A stretch of 64,000 bases of DNA from Spiroplasma tabanidicola (GCF_009730595.1 NZ_CP046276.1:806001-870000), one strand, 5' to 3'; counted from the stretch's first letter, positions 1-11,757 are shown. A program made the numbers and translations. The notes: generated by a model from the letters alone, not told the origin.

Positions 1-962
1 TCTGAAAGTTTTGAGTTTTTTAAAAAATGTTTAGATAAATCTTTTTCTTCTGCCATTTTTTTTACCAAAACTGTTTGATAAACTAAATAAGAATTGATAG
101 CCCCTATAAATAAAACTATAGCGATTGAGTTGAATACCATTTTTGCTCATTTAGGAGTATTTGCAAAAACATTCAAGAATTTATTAGTTCCAATATTACT
201 GATTGATAAGATTGCAACTGCATAAACTATATAAACTATTGCAACAATTATTACTCCTACAAAAATAACTCGTGGTGTAGTTTTTTCGGGGTTTTTTGTA
301 TCTGCTGCTACATAAGTTGGAATTTCAGTTCCTGAATATGAAAACATAGTCATTGTAATTGCAGGAATTAAAAGTGATCCTCCAATATAAGCATCTTTTA
401 AATTTTGCTTCATAGTATTAGAACTTAATAAATCATCGTTTACTCCATAAATTAAAGCTAGTATTAAAATAAACAAAATTGGTAAACTTTTAATAACAAG
501 AAATACTATTTGACTATTATAACTAAAATTTCTAATAAATATTTGACTACCTCCAATAATAAATAATATAAAAATAGATATAAACTTTCATAAATATTCA
601 TTATCGTATCCTGAAAATTCTTTAATAATATTTGTAATTGCCAGACTAGCTGTTGCTATTGCAACAGCTGATACAAATAACATTAAAACTCATCCTAATC
701 AAAAAGCCATAACTTTTCAGTTTGCCCTTCTTAGTCAACTATATGCTGTTCCATTTTCTTTAAAAGAAATTGTTGGTTCTACCATTATAAATGTTTCAGG
801 TAAAATTATAATTCCACCAATAATTCACGCAAATATCATTAACAAAGGATTGTTTTGACTTAAAGCAAATACACTTCCATAAGTTAAAATAATACTAGTT
901 CCAATTGTTGCAGTTAAAGTCATTGCTAAAACTGTTCAAAAACCCATTTTTTTATTTTTCAT
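1..962 (-). CDS. Amino acid permease (APC family), 3' end cut by the window
   Basis: A multi-pass membrane carrier for amino acids, probably a proton symporter in the cell membrane. About 320 residues are visible, with alternating hydrophobic segments from the N terminus (MKNKKMGFWTVLAM, then a TATIGTSI stretch in the position of the APC glycine-rich TM1 loop) to the window edge. It reads through several TGA codons as Trp. The start codon lies inside the 3' end of the upstream hydrolase (11-base overlap), so the two are probably co-transcribed. The substrate cannot be told from sequence. Confidence 0.8.
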
Positions 963-1986
963 TGTTGAATTTCTCACTTTCTTTTGCAAAGTTTAAAGTT
1001 TTTAATAAATAATCATTATAATAATCACTTATCATATAAACATGTTCTGAACCTTCTGGTGTTCAAATTTCACTTTTTATATTAGTTTCAAATTTAATTT
1101 TTTTATTATACATATCTCAACTCATTTGATAATCAATAAATGTATCACCTTTTCCATGCACAAAAAATATTGGAATATTTTTATTTAAATTCATATGTTT
1201 TAATAAATTATATTTATTTTGATTTGTTTTTGTTAATTTACTAAACTTTTTAGTATATCCTAAACTAATTAGTCATCAAGGTTTTTTAAAATAATTATTT
1301 TGAATATAGTAGCGATACTGTAGTTTGATACTACTAAATCCACAATCTGAAATAACTCATTTAATTAAATCTTGATAACTTCCAAATTGAGAATATAAAA
1401 CTGAAGTAGATGCGCCCATACTATTTCCAATTAATCCAATTGATTCAATTTCATATTCATTTTTTAGATTAGCTATAATTTCATCAATAATTTCAACACA
1501 TGAATAACCAATATCTGTATATTTACCATAGCTTTTTCCATGAGCAAATGAATCAAATGTTAAAATGTTATAACCTTGTTTGTAAAAATGATGAACTAAT
1601 CTTAGTCCTAAAAATTTATCTTCTGTTCAACCATGTAATCCAAATACTCATTTTTTAGAGTTAGCAACAGTTGCCTTAATACAGCTAATATTTCCTTTTT
1701 TTGTTTTAATATCATATTCTAAAATCTCTTCTGATTTAAAAGAATCAAATTTTAAGTTCATTTTTTTAAGATCTCAGTAGTGATATTCTAAGGTGTTTGT
1801 TAACGTTGGTATTAATTGATAATATTTGTTGTCTCCTTTATACTTGCCATATCGAGGATAAGTATAACAAAAATTTTTAAAGCTATTAAAATGTTTTTTC
1901 GACTTAAAATAAATAATCGGAAATAAAATAACGGTCAAAATAATTGTTAATAAGTTATAAGTATATTTTTTCATTTTTTTTGACAT
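952..1986 (-). CDS. Membrane-anchored alpha/beta hydrolase
   Basis: A 344-residue serine hydrolase. One N-terminal membrane anchor (residues about 9-27, preceded by lysines) suggests a membrane-attached enzyme. The oxyanion-side HGW motif is at 118-120 and the nucleophile elbow GNSMGA puts the serine near 189. A downstream HGKGD segment and a GSEH segment supply the likely Asp and His. This matches the alpha/beta hydrolase (DUF1749/lipase-like) proteins common in this clade. The substrate is unknown; an ester or lipid is the usual guess. An AGAAAG-type ribosome site precedes the ATG. Its stop overlaps the permease start, implying translational coupling. Confidence 0.8.
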
Positions 1987-2119
1987 ATCTTTATCTTTCT
2001 ATCATTTTTAAATTACAAAAAAATTTTAAATTAAAGTTTTTGAATATTTTTTTCAATATTAAAATATTTATTTTTAAACTAAGAAAAAATAAGTATAAGT
2101 AGACTAATTAAAAAACTGG

Positions 2120-3436
2120 TCTACTTTGAACATCTAAAATAAAATTGACAGTAAAAAAGTACTTTTATTGTTAAAATTTAATTGAAAGGTGTTCTTTTTA
2201 TACGGCAAAACAATGATCAAAACAAGAAAAAATTAACATAGTTAATGAGGCAAAAGAAGTTAGAATAATTAATACTGCAGTGAAATTTAATTTAAGCACC
2301 AGTACTATTAAGAGATGAAAACATGAAATAAGAACTAAAGGTGAAGGTGCTTTAGAATGAGGTAATGGAGTTCAAGCTAAAAGTAATATTAAGAAATTCA
2401 AATCTCATGATTGGTTATTTAAAGATCCTGATGATATGAGTTTAGAAGAATTGAGAGAAGCGTTAAAATTAGAGCGCGCTTTAAAAAAGCATTTGGCGAA
2501 AACTGTTAAGGAAAAGTACTTCGCCATTTTTAATGCGAAAAAGTGTTTTTCATTAAAAATAGTTTGTGAATACTTAGGAGTATCAAGATATGGTTATTTA
2601 AAATGATTAAAGACAGGTAAACCTAAATACAAAAACTATGATACAAAAATTGCTAACAAAATCATTTATATACATAATCTTTTTAAAAAACGTTATGGCT
2701 ACAATATGATTACACTCATGTTAAATAAGTATTTTAAAATGAACTTAAAACCTTGGGTTGTATACAGATATATGAAAATATTAGGCATTAAGGCAGTCAA
2801 AAAGAAAAGAGTACCGATTATGATAAATCAGGTCCATTAAGATTTAAAAATATTTTAAACAGAAATTTTAAAGCAAATAACTTAAATGAAAAATGGGTTA
2901 CAGATGTTACTTACATTAAAACAAGTTCAGGGATGGTTTATTTATCAGTCATTAAAGACTTATACAGTTCAGAAATAGTAGATTGAAAACTTTCTAAAAG
3001 ACCTGGTAATGAACTTTGCCATACAAATTTAAAATCTGCAATCACAAAAAAAGTTAAACCAAAACTTATTCATTCTGATCAAGGTTCGCCATACACAAAT
3101 GAAACTTGAAAATATTTATGTGATTCTAATAATATAAAGATTTCTATGTCGAGAAGAGGAAATTCTCCTGATAACGGTGCATGTGAATCGTTTTTTGGAA
3201 CTTTAAAAAACGAGTGTATTTATACTTATAAAGTAAATGAGCTAAATTATTCTAATATATATAATGTAATTTCTGATTATATTGAGTTTTATAATTACGT
3301 AAGACCTATATTAAAGTATAAAAAAACTCCATACAAATTCGTATGGAGAAAGTATCTTTTTAATGTCAATTTTAATTGACAAGTTCAACTTAAGTTTCTT
3401 TTTTCTTTTCTAATAACTATTTTTTTGCAACTATAA
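2120..3436 (+). mobile_element. IS3-family insertion sequence, copy A (decayed)
   Basis: About 1.3 kb containing one fused IS3-type transposase reading frame. Imperfect terminal inverted repeats are visible: the left one at about 2122-2157 and the right one at about 3359-3393. They share TTGAAC and AAATTGAC blocks and match at roughly three quarters of positions. The right repeat lies inside the 3' end of the transposase frame. The boundaries are approximate and I could not identify a target duplication. The copy is broken by a frameshift. Confidence 0.7.
2202..3436 (+). pseudogene. IS3-family transposase, one frameshift and no canonical start
   Basis: Helix-turn-helix N terminus (KINIVNEAKEV...STSTIKRW) followed in the same frame by the HTH_21-like part and an rve integrase domain, so OrfA and OrfB are fused. 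The integrase catalytic acids are visible as WVTDVTY, HSDQGSPYT and, 35-36 residues later, CESFFGTLKNE. A single missing base near 2818 shifts the frame: the first part runs to a TAA at about 2838-2840, and the second continues to 3436. The expected start position reads ACG (2202-2204) after a GAAAGGTG ribosome site, so the start codon is probably mutated too. Inactive unless a suppressor or a sequencing error is involved. Confidence 0.8.
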
Positions 3437-3615
3437 ATTGTAAAATAAATGTGCATGGTTATGCAAATGCTTGAAACTAAAAATGAGTTAGATCAACATT
3501 ACAAATGTTTTTAATAGCAATTTTTAATAGAACTTAGTTTTAAACTAAGATCTAAATAAAAAATAACAATTTATTAAAATGCTAAATATACTTTGTCAAG
3601 TATACATAATGTTTT

Positions 3616-4869
3616 TTATAAGAATGTTTCAACATAGTTTGAAACATTCTTTTTATTTTGTGTTAGTTTTAAATAAACATAGGCTGGTGGGGTTTTATGT
3701 TTTACCATTATTCTTTCATAATTATAAAATTCTATGTAATTATCAATTGATTTTTCTAAATCTAAAAAGTTATTTTGTTTTAGTTGTTGTTTTCATTCTT
3801 CTTTTAATGATGAAAAAAAAGTTTCACACATTGCATTATCTATAGAATTGCCGGGCCTAGATAACGAAATAATAATATTATTTCTTTTAGCATATCTTTT
3901 CGCAAATATAGAAGTGTATTGATTTCCATTGTCAGAATGAATCATAAGCTTTTTAGATAAATCATTTCTATAAAAAGATGCCTTTTCAAGCGTTTTTCTA
4001 TATAGTTCAACATCATTTTTTAGTGATAATTTATGACCAACAATAAAACCAGTATTAGCATCTTTAATAATGCTTAAATAAGCAAACTTTTTATTAAAGG
4101 TATATAAGAAACATCAGTTACTCAACATTCGTTTTTTAAAAATATTGATCAGTTTCTATTGACGTAATTTGGACCATGAGTAATTGTTTTAATTTCTTTT
4201 GGCTTTCTATACATTTTTTTTACCCTTATAATTGAATATAATTTGAATATTTTCATAATCCTAGCTACTTTGGTTTGACTTACCTCTAAACCTTGATTAT
4301 TTAAAATAATTCTAATTCTAGGTGATCCATATATTCCATTATTATTTGTAAAAATATTTTTAATCTTAAGAGCTAGATTCATATCAATTTTTAAATCATA
4401 TTCTGGTTTACCTTTACAGCATCATCTATAATAACTTGCTCTTGTAATTTTAAATAGTTTACATAATGATAAAACAGTGTACTTATTTTTATATTTCTCT
4501 ATGGTTTTATAGTAATTTATTACTCTTTTTCTGAATCCTCCATTAGTTCACTGAGTTTTTTTAAAATTTCATTCTCCATTTCTAGTCCTTTTAATTTTTT
4601 ATTTAATTCTGCTATTTTTTTATCTTTTGAATTTTTGAATTAATCTTAATTTTACCATTGTGCTTGTTGTGCTTTCCATTTTTAGAAATAAGTGCTGCTT
4701 CTCTATAAATTTCTCAATCTATAAACATCCTTCTAGCTGCTGAATAAGAAATGTTATAAATCATTGATAATTTTTTGTAAAAAATATGCTCATTGAAATG
4801 TTTATTCACAAGATCTTTTTTAGCGTTTAAGTCTAAAATTGTTGATTTGTTGCCTTTATGATTTGCCAT
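3616..4869 (-). pseudogene. IS3-family transposase OrfA/OrfB with two extra frameshifts
   Basis: OrfA starts at 4869 (MANHKGNKSTIL, helix-turn-helix). It breaks at 4612 because a run of A has five bases where six are needed. The leucine-zipper part of OrfA resumes in the next frame and ends with EDSEKE-stop. OrfB follows in the -1 frame across an AAAAAGA stretch (4524-4530), as is usual for IS3 programmed frameshifting. OrfB has a second defect near 4093, where a T run is one base short just after VTDVSYIP. The remaining integrase part contains HSDNGNQYTS and CETFFSSLKEE and ends at 3616. Not functional as read. Confidence 0.8.
3620..3651 (+). terminator. Strong hairpin with T-run inside the 3' end of IS copy B
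   Basis: A 13-bp perfect stem (3620-3632 with 3639-3651, 6-base loop) followed on the plus strand by a T-rich run. On the plus strand it looks like an intrinsic terminator that would stop transcription entering the element antisense to the transposase. On the minus strand the same stem lies in the last codons of the transposase. Confidence 0.6.
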
Positions 4870-4960
4870 ATAAAAAATTCTCCTTGTATAATTTTATGTT
4901 TTTTTTAACATAATGTATACTTAGAGAATTATATTTAATAAGTTAATATTAGTTTTTATT

Positions 4961-5983
4961 TTACCTATCCACTTTTTCATTAGCACCTTTTTTTTCAAAT
5001 TTTATTTGAATAAAATTAGAATATGCTGAATCTTTATTATAAGTTGACATAAGTTCTGGTCCAACATGTTCTTCTTCATTTCAATAATCTAATTTAACAT
5101 CATTTGTAGTTAATTTATAAGCTTGTCAAGGTTTATCTTCTCTACTTGTATTTTCTGAACCATTTCATGCTTTTAATACCTCTTCTAAAGTGGGATGATC
5201 TCCTTCCATATCAATTTCTCCAAGATCAACAATTGCAGTGTCTACTATATCTTGATATAAATTAATTCTTGAACATTCAACATGAACTATTTTTTCTAAT
5301 CCATCATATTTTAATAAAATTGGTGCTACAAAATAATATTTTTCTTCTTCACCTTGTCCACTATCTATATATTTTTCTAATTTATATTTTATTGTAAATA
5401 CACCATCACTATTATTAGAAGATGTTTCAGGAGTTATTATTTTTAAGCATTTAGCATCTCTTTCTTCACTTGGAACAATAACTTCTAATTTTTGGTTTAC
5501 TACTGGATTATTAATTCTTATAGAAAACGATCTTTCTTCAAATACTTTAATATATAAATTGATTTCTTCTTGTGCAAAACTTGGTTTTAATTGTACATAA
5601 TTATAAGTAATAGTAGTTGATCCAAATACTTTTGTAGAAGTTGCTAAAGCTTCAATTTTTGCTTCTTTTAAAGTTGGATCACTTGAAAATTTAACATCAC
5701 TTGTAGTAAAAAATTCTTCTTTATTTACATCTAAAAGTTTAGATAAAATATCTTGTAAAGTTGGTAATTTATTACTTCCTTTAATATCTCCTAATTCTTT
5801 AATTTTTATAGAATTTAAATCTCTTTTAGTATGTGTTGAAGAAGTTGATCCTCCTTGATTTGTATCATTGTTATTATTATTGTTTTGGTTTGTATCAGCT
5901 GGTTTTTTATTACACGCAATAATTGAACCTGTTGAAAATACTAAAATGTTTAAACTGTTTAATAGTAATAATAATTTTTTCAT
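4961..5983 (-). CDS. Lipoprotein, unknown function
   Basis: A 340-residue predicted surface lipoprotein. Basic-hydrophobic signal peptide with lipobox SIIAC and lipidated Cys24, then an Asn/Thr/Ser-rich low-complexity linker. Repeated beta-rich segments follow, with the phrases 'LGDIKGS..LPTLQDIL' and 'LGEIDMEGDHPTLEEVL'. This repeat pair around residues 65 and 260 suggests a duplicated domain like those in mollicute surface lipoproteins. The frame crosses a TGA at 5165 (Trp) and ends at the TAA at 4961-4963, 38 bases from IS copy B. The last residues (GANEKVDR) may therefore be altered. No recognisable enzyme motif. Confidence 0.75.
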
Positions 5984-6094
5984 TTTATCCTCCTTTTTAT
6001 ATAGTTATATTTTATAATTTTTAAATACTAGATCTATAAATAACTTAATATTTAACTTATTATTTTTTCAATTTAAGTTATTTTTACTAAATGA

Positions 6095-7264
6095 TTATAA
6101 ATCATCTTTTATATTATTTTCTATTGATAAATTTTTATACATTTTTTTCAATGAGTTATCTTTTTTCATGACTTCTAAATATTGATCATGAAGTTTTTTT
6201 ATTATTTCAAATAGTTTTGTCATTTCTTCATCATAATTTTCTATATATTTTAAAATTTTTTTTAAGATATCAATTTTCTTGTCATAACTACTAATCATTT
6301 CAAAAAGATTCATATAATTATCAATTGAATAAATAATAGCAGTTAATGTACTTGGACCTGCAATTATAACTTTACTTTTAAATGCATAATCTATCAATTG
6401 AGTTTGCTCACATAAAAAAGAAAATATACCTTCACTTGGCACAAACATTACAGAATAAACCGTTTTATCTTCTTCACTTATGTATTTCTCGGTTTCTTTA
6501 ATTCTGTTTTTACAATCGTTAATAAATTCATTCAAATATTTTTTATACTCTTCAGAAGAAAGATCTAAACCTGACAACTTTTCAAAAGCATTAAATGGAA
6601 ACTTAGCATCAACTGGAATATTAATAAATTTTGTAGAATCACCTTTTATAAATAAATCTACTATTAAACTTTTGTTATCATTAGTTTTTTTTATCATTTT
6701 ATATTGGGCTTCGTATAAAATATTATCAGATTTTTTTAGATTGACAATATTAGATAAAATTCTTTCTAGCATGTATTCACCGGCTTTACCTGCTTTATTA
6801 TTTTGACTTAATAAATTATCTAAACGACTAACCTTTTCTTTAACTTCGCTAATTGGTATAGTTTTTTCATTTATTGCTTTTAATGCTTCTTCTAGTTTTG
6901 TAGTGGAACTATCTAATTTATTTTTTGTTTCGTTTGCTTGTTTTAAAATAAAATCTCTAACTTGTCTTTCGGTATCATTTAAGTTTTTATCTGATTTTGA
7001 AGAAATATCACTTAAAAATGTTTTAAGATCAGACTCTGATTTAGTAATAGTATTTTTTTGTTCACTTATTATATTGCTTAATAAAGTATTTATATTAGTT
7101 GCTCTTTTTTCGTTTTCAAGTTCTAAATCTCTTTTTAGAATTTCTATATCATTTTTGTCTACACCTTCTATTTTTACATTACTTTTTCTAGTGAAAAAAA
7201 TAATCATGAAGATTGATATCAATATTATTACAATTGATAATAAAACTATAATTACAGTTTGCAT
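6095..7264 (-). CDS. rmuC: DNA recombination protein RmuC family
   Basis: A 389-residue protein with one N-terminal membrane segment (about residues 4-25), a long charged coiled-coil region (about 45-130) and a C-terminal RmuC domain (about 150-370; VDAKFPFNAF and VMFVPSEGIFSFL are typical). RmuC proteins limit DNA inversions and have a restriction-endonuclease-like fold. It lies 81 bases downstream of the PLD/helicase gene on the same strand. It could be the third member of that cluster, or simply the next gene. A clear AAAGG ribosome site precedes the ATG. Confidence 0.85.
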   Translation of the reverse strand: MQTVIIVLLSIVIILISIFMIIFFTRKSNVKIEGVDKNDIEILKRDLELENEKRATNINTLLSNIISEQKNTITKSESDLKTFLSDISSKSDKNLNDTERQVRDFILKQANETKNKLDSSTTKLEEALKAINEKTIPISEVKEKVSRLDNLLSQNNKAGKAGEYMLERILSNIVNLKKSDNILYEAQYKMIKKTNDNKSLIVDLFIKGDSTKFINIPVDAKFPFNAFEKLSGLDLSSEEYKKYLNEFINDCKNRIKETEKYISEEDKTVYSVMFVPSEGIFSFLCEQTQLIDYAFKSKVIIAGPSTLTAIIYSIDNYMNLFEMISSYDKKIDILKKILKYIENYDEEMTKLFEIIKKLHDQYLEVMKKDNSLKKMYKNLSIENNIKDDL

Positions 7265-7345
7265 AATTTAACCTTTCACCTTTTTTATACTTTTTAATTA
7301 CTTTTATTTTATAACCCGCTATTATTAAAAAAAATATAGTTAATT

Positions 7346-9859
7346 TTATAAATCATATTTGTTTAATATTTTACATATATTACTTATATAATGATTTCTT
7401 AATAATTTTTTATTATCTTCATAAGATAACTCATTTGGAAAAGAAGAATTGCCACCAACAATTACATCCGCTAAAATTTTACTTCTAGCAAAAAAATAAT
7501 CATTTTTAATCTCAAATAAACTATCAAAATTTTCAGGTACATTTAATTGATTTCAAACTTTTATTACATCTTTATCTATTAATTTTCTTTTATAAGGATA
7601 TATTCAAGAGTTTTTTAGTAAAATATAACCATTTTTAGTTTTTTTAACATAAGCTGTTTTATTTTCTTTAAACTTTTTATATAAAATTTTTCCTTCTTGT
7701 ATATATTTTGCATTAGGAAATACAGATAAGCTATAGTTATATGGCAGTTGATTAATCTTTCTTTTAGAATATTCATTAATTTTTTCGATGTTATTATGAA
7801 TATATGTGATTTTTAAATCATCTTCCGATTTAGTAATCTTTAAAAACTTTAAAATATCAAATTCAGAAAAATCTAATCCATTATATTTGTAGACAAGATT
7901 GTAAGATGTATCATTTATATCAAAAATACTTAAATTATCCCCATTAACTTCATAAATCTCATATCATCATCTACTATTTTTATCAAATATTAAAACAAAA
8001 TCCTTATTGGTTTCTGATAATATTTCAAAACATTTTAAATCTCAAACTATGTAATTAGATAAACTATTTTTATACAGAACATCTTTTTGCTGTTTTAATT
8101 TTTTTAATAACTCATTGTAACTTAATTCATCAAAATCAAATGTTAAACCTGAAAATTTAGTACAGTTGTTATCAACTAATTCAACTAACTGTGTTTCAGT
8201 GATTAAATTGCAAAATCTATTTAATCAGTAATCTTTTATTTCTATATTTGTAGCTATATCAATGACTTTTAATTTCTTATCATTGAACTTTCTTAAACCT
8301 CTCCCTAATTGTTGCAAATATATTGTTTTAGATTGAGTTGGTCTCAAAAAAATAACACTATCAATTTCAGGTATATCAATTCCCTCATTTAAAATATCAA
8401 CCACACAAAGAAAATTTAATTTTTTGTTAATAAATTTATCTAATTTTTCAGATCTATTTATATCATCTGACACTAAGTAATCTGAATTATAGCCGTTGTT
8501 AATTAAAATTTCATTAATTCTTTTTGCATGTTCTATATTTATACAAAATATTATAGTTGTAAAACAATATTCTAAATATTTTCTAATTGCATCTAAAACT
8601 AAACTATTTCTTTTTAAATTATCTGCTTTCAAAAGCAACTTAACTTCACTGTTTAAATCATCTCTTGTAAGTTTTATTTCACTTTTATCATGCATTAAAT
8701 AATAATTTATTTCACAAACTAGTTTTTTTTCAATTGCTTCATGTAATTCCATATGATACAAAACATTATCAAATATATTTGTTATACTTTCTAAACCTTG
8801 TCTTCTTTCAGGTGTTGCTGTTAAAGCAATATTATTTGTCGGATTAAAATACTTAAAAATATAATCAAAAATATTTGTTTCAGATTCATTATCAAAATGA
8901 TGAGCCTCATCATAAAAAATAATATCAAACTGATTTTTATTAAATTTATTTTTATCAATTAGATTTTTTAATAATTTATTAGTAACAAAAACAGATTTAT
9001 TTTTTATACTTTCAAAATCAATAATTTTTTGATTATTTGTATCAATTAATACTGGTTCAAAACCTTTTACAATTTGTTTGAATCTATTAAAAGCATTATT
9101 TAAAATTTCTGTTCTGTGTGTTGTGAATAATAATTTTGGTTTATCAATTACATCTTGTAAATGCAAAAACATAAAAGCTGCAACAATAGTTTTTCCAGTT
9201 CCTGTTGGTAAAATTACACTATGATTTTTATACTCAAAAAGATCTTCTTTATACTTTTCAATTATTTCTTGTTGATAATCTTTTAATATAAAACCACTAT
9301 TATCATTTTCTTTATCTCTAAAAGGATTAAAATAGTTATTTTCCATCTTAATTCAATCTTCCTTTGATAACTCTTTAAAATTAACTAATTTATAATTACC
9401 TTGTTCATTTCACATATATTCAATCTCATTTAATAAGTTTTGTTTGCTTTCATTAGATTGTAACGAAGAAATTTCTTTGCCATATAATCCTCTATATGTA
9501 AAATTTGCACTTCCTAAAATGATATCAAAATCATTTTCATACATAAAACCATAAATTTTTTTATGTAAAGGTTTCTCTCCTCTTTTAACAATTTGTACTT
9601 TAATTTCAATATTTCTTTTATACTTTTTGCTTATATAAAAAAGATCATCATAATTAAATGACTCTCCACTTTCAGTAAATGTTGAAGTTATAATTTTTAA
9701 TTTTCCATTTCTACCAAAAAAATCTTCAAGTTCCTTATCAAATTCATAAAATGCTTCCTTGGTTATAAAAGGACTTATTATATAAAAAGTATTTGTTTTA
9801 TTTATAAAGCTTTTAATAGCTTCTACTAAACTTGTAGAACTTAAATCAGAATAATGCAT
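7346..9859 (-). CDS. PLD-nuclease / superfamily 2 DEAH helicase fusion
   Basis: An 837-residue protein read through TGA codons at the domain junction. Residues 1-149 form a single phospholipase-D-like module with the H-x-K motif (H99, K101) and GSAN (116-119), as in PLD-family nucleases. The helicase core follows, with Walker A LPTGTGKT at 217-224, DEAH at 317-320, TATPERR near 348, and motif VI QQLGRGLRK at 516-524. The C-terminal 290 residues are not recognised. The architecture is like ResIII helicases with N-terminal PLD domains seen in restriction and defence-type proteins. The upstream helicase/nuclease gene ends 17 bases before this start, so they form one transcription unit. A DNA target is inferred, not shown. 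Confidence 0.8.
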
Positions 9860-9876
9860 AATATATCCTTCCCTTT

Positions 9877-11757
9877 TTAATCATTAAGTTTATCTTTAAT
9901 ATACTTTGATAAATTTTCATCTATACAATAAATATAACATCCTTTGATCGCTCTTGTTAACAAAACGTTGTATGTATTTCTAACTATAAAATCTCCTATT
10001 TCAGAAGAAACTTTTGAATCAAGCTTTTTTAAACCTTTTATTGATTTGTCAGTAGATGCTCTTTTTGTTCAATCTGTTTCTATTTTATTATTTTTCACAA
10101 TCAAATCTGGACCTATAATAACTCCAACATAATCAATTTCTAATCCTTGAGAGGTATGAATACAACCAATTTGTTCAATAGAGTTTTTTTCAAGCATAAA
10201 ATACTTATCATTTTGTAAATTTCATTGCCTTTTAAAATTACCTATCACAATATCATACAGTTTTTTATCTTTTTTTGACACTCAATTTCAACAATAACCT
10301 GCCAATACCCTTGCTGAGCAACATTTAGATTTTTTAACAATTGCTTCATACATATCTTGTGGGTTATCAAAAACTTTAAAATCAAAAGCGTTTCTAAATG
10401 ACATATCACATTTTAATCCATCATATAAAATATTATCTATAAATTGAATATAGTCATCTGCACCACTAGATCTAAACTGAGAAGTAAGTTCTTCAAATTC
10501 TAATATATTTTCATCTAAAATTCCTTCTAATTTAGCTTGTCTTTTAATTTCTTTAATTGTTCCAATATCACTATTAGTAACAAGTTGTTTTTCATCTATA
10601 AAAAAAACCGAAACTCTAGATTCACAAATTATTTCTCTAATTTGATTATTGTAGCCTTTCCCAATAGGAGTATATTGACTTCTTTCAATTAGCCTATGCG
10701 ATTCATCAACTATTGTTAAATCATAATGATTTTTAAGCAAATCAGAAAATATAGAAGAGCCTTTAAACAAATTATCTAATCTAACTTTTGTAAATTTTTT
10801 ATCCTCATTTTTATCTAAAATTAGTTTTTTAAACGCTTCTCTTACAGAAGCATTTTTAGAACAATATATTGCATTTTGTTCTTTTTGAATACAACTAGAT
10901 AATACTTTTAAAGCTATTAGTGTTTTACCAGTACCCGGTCCTCCAGGCACTATTAAAACTCTTTTTTTATTATCTTTTTTTGATTTAACAGATAAAGAAA
11001 CTATTTTTTCATATACAACTTTTTGATCATCTAATAAGTAAAAATCACTATTATTATCAATAATTTCACGCATACTATCTTGAATTGATTTACCTGGCCT
11101 TATTTGACCATTATCTATCTCATCTATAAGTTGAGCATTATCACCACTTATTAAATTTTCTTTAATATAATCTCTTAATTTCTTAAGATCTTTTTTAAAG
11201 AATAAAGGTGCATCATATAAATAATCATTATATTGACTATCAATTATATCAGGATGCTTATCAACATCATAATTATGCAAAAAAGCACATGTTAAAACTT
11301 CTATATTTTTATTACTATAAACCACTTCTGAAAAGTCATTCAAAAATCTTCCATACGCAAAAGCTTGATAAGATGGGTGACTAACTTCTCTTCTTCTTCC
11401 TCCGACATAAGTGTCAACAATCATATCACTACCTATAACTTTTATACACTCTTGTCATTGTTTCAATTCAATTATTATAATTCTTCTTTTTTCATCATTT
11501 AATCCTGACAAAATAATATCAATTCTCTTACTACTTCTTGGCAAATTATATTCTATTGCTACTCCAATATTTTTACTAATATCGTTATCTGAAAAAACTA
11601 TTCTCATTTCTCTTAAGGAATTATTTCAACTATTTTCTTCATTAATATTTACTTTTTTATTCATTTTAAATTTAAGTTCTTCTTTAATTTTTTCAATTAA
11701 AATACCATTATCTACATCTTCATTAAATCCATCAACGTTATTTCTATAAATTATCAT
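9877..11757 (-). CDS. PD-(D/E)XK-like nuclease fused to DUF2075 (SF1-type) helicase
   Basis: A 626-residue protein. The N-terminal 100 residues carry a restriction-nuclease-like pattern: E69, then KRID with D80, then IIIIELKQW with E97 and K99, which is the D...ExK spacing. The P-loop part has GPGTGKT at 272-278, Walker B TIVDESH (D350/E351), a QFR motif typical of SF1 enzymes, a TSQGLE segment and a late LLTRA motif. This matches DUF2075 ATPases. It is the first gene of the pair with the PLD/SF2 helicase and is closed upstream by a terminator at 11827-11859. Its start has no strong ribosome site nearby, so initiation is less certain. Confidence 0.8.

Larger units (their letters stand above)
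3599..4922 (-). mobile_element. IS3-family insertion sequence, copy B (decayed)
   Basis: A 1.32-kb element bounded by a 16-base terminal inverted repeat. AAGTATACATAATGTT at 3599-3614 matches the reverse complement of 4907-4922 at 15 of 16 positions. It contains OrfA and OrfB of an IS3-type transposase on the minus strand. It differs in sequence and ends from copy A and lies head to tail against it, with only about 160 bases between. It ends 38 bases from the stop codon of a lipoprotein gene, so its insertion may have altered that gene's 3' end. Confidence 0.75.

Noticed and set aside
3579-3845. A plus-strand open frame opposite the IS copy B transposase
   Set aside because: It is the shadow of the integrase coding region on the other strand; no ribosome site or protein character.
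4520-4545. OrfA/OrfB frame change of IS copy B as a lesion
   Set aside because: The -1 shift over the AAAAAGA run near 4524-4530 is the ordinary programmed frameshift of IS3 elements. The other two shifts are true lesions.
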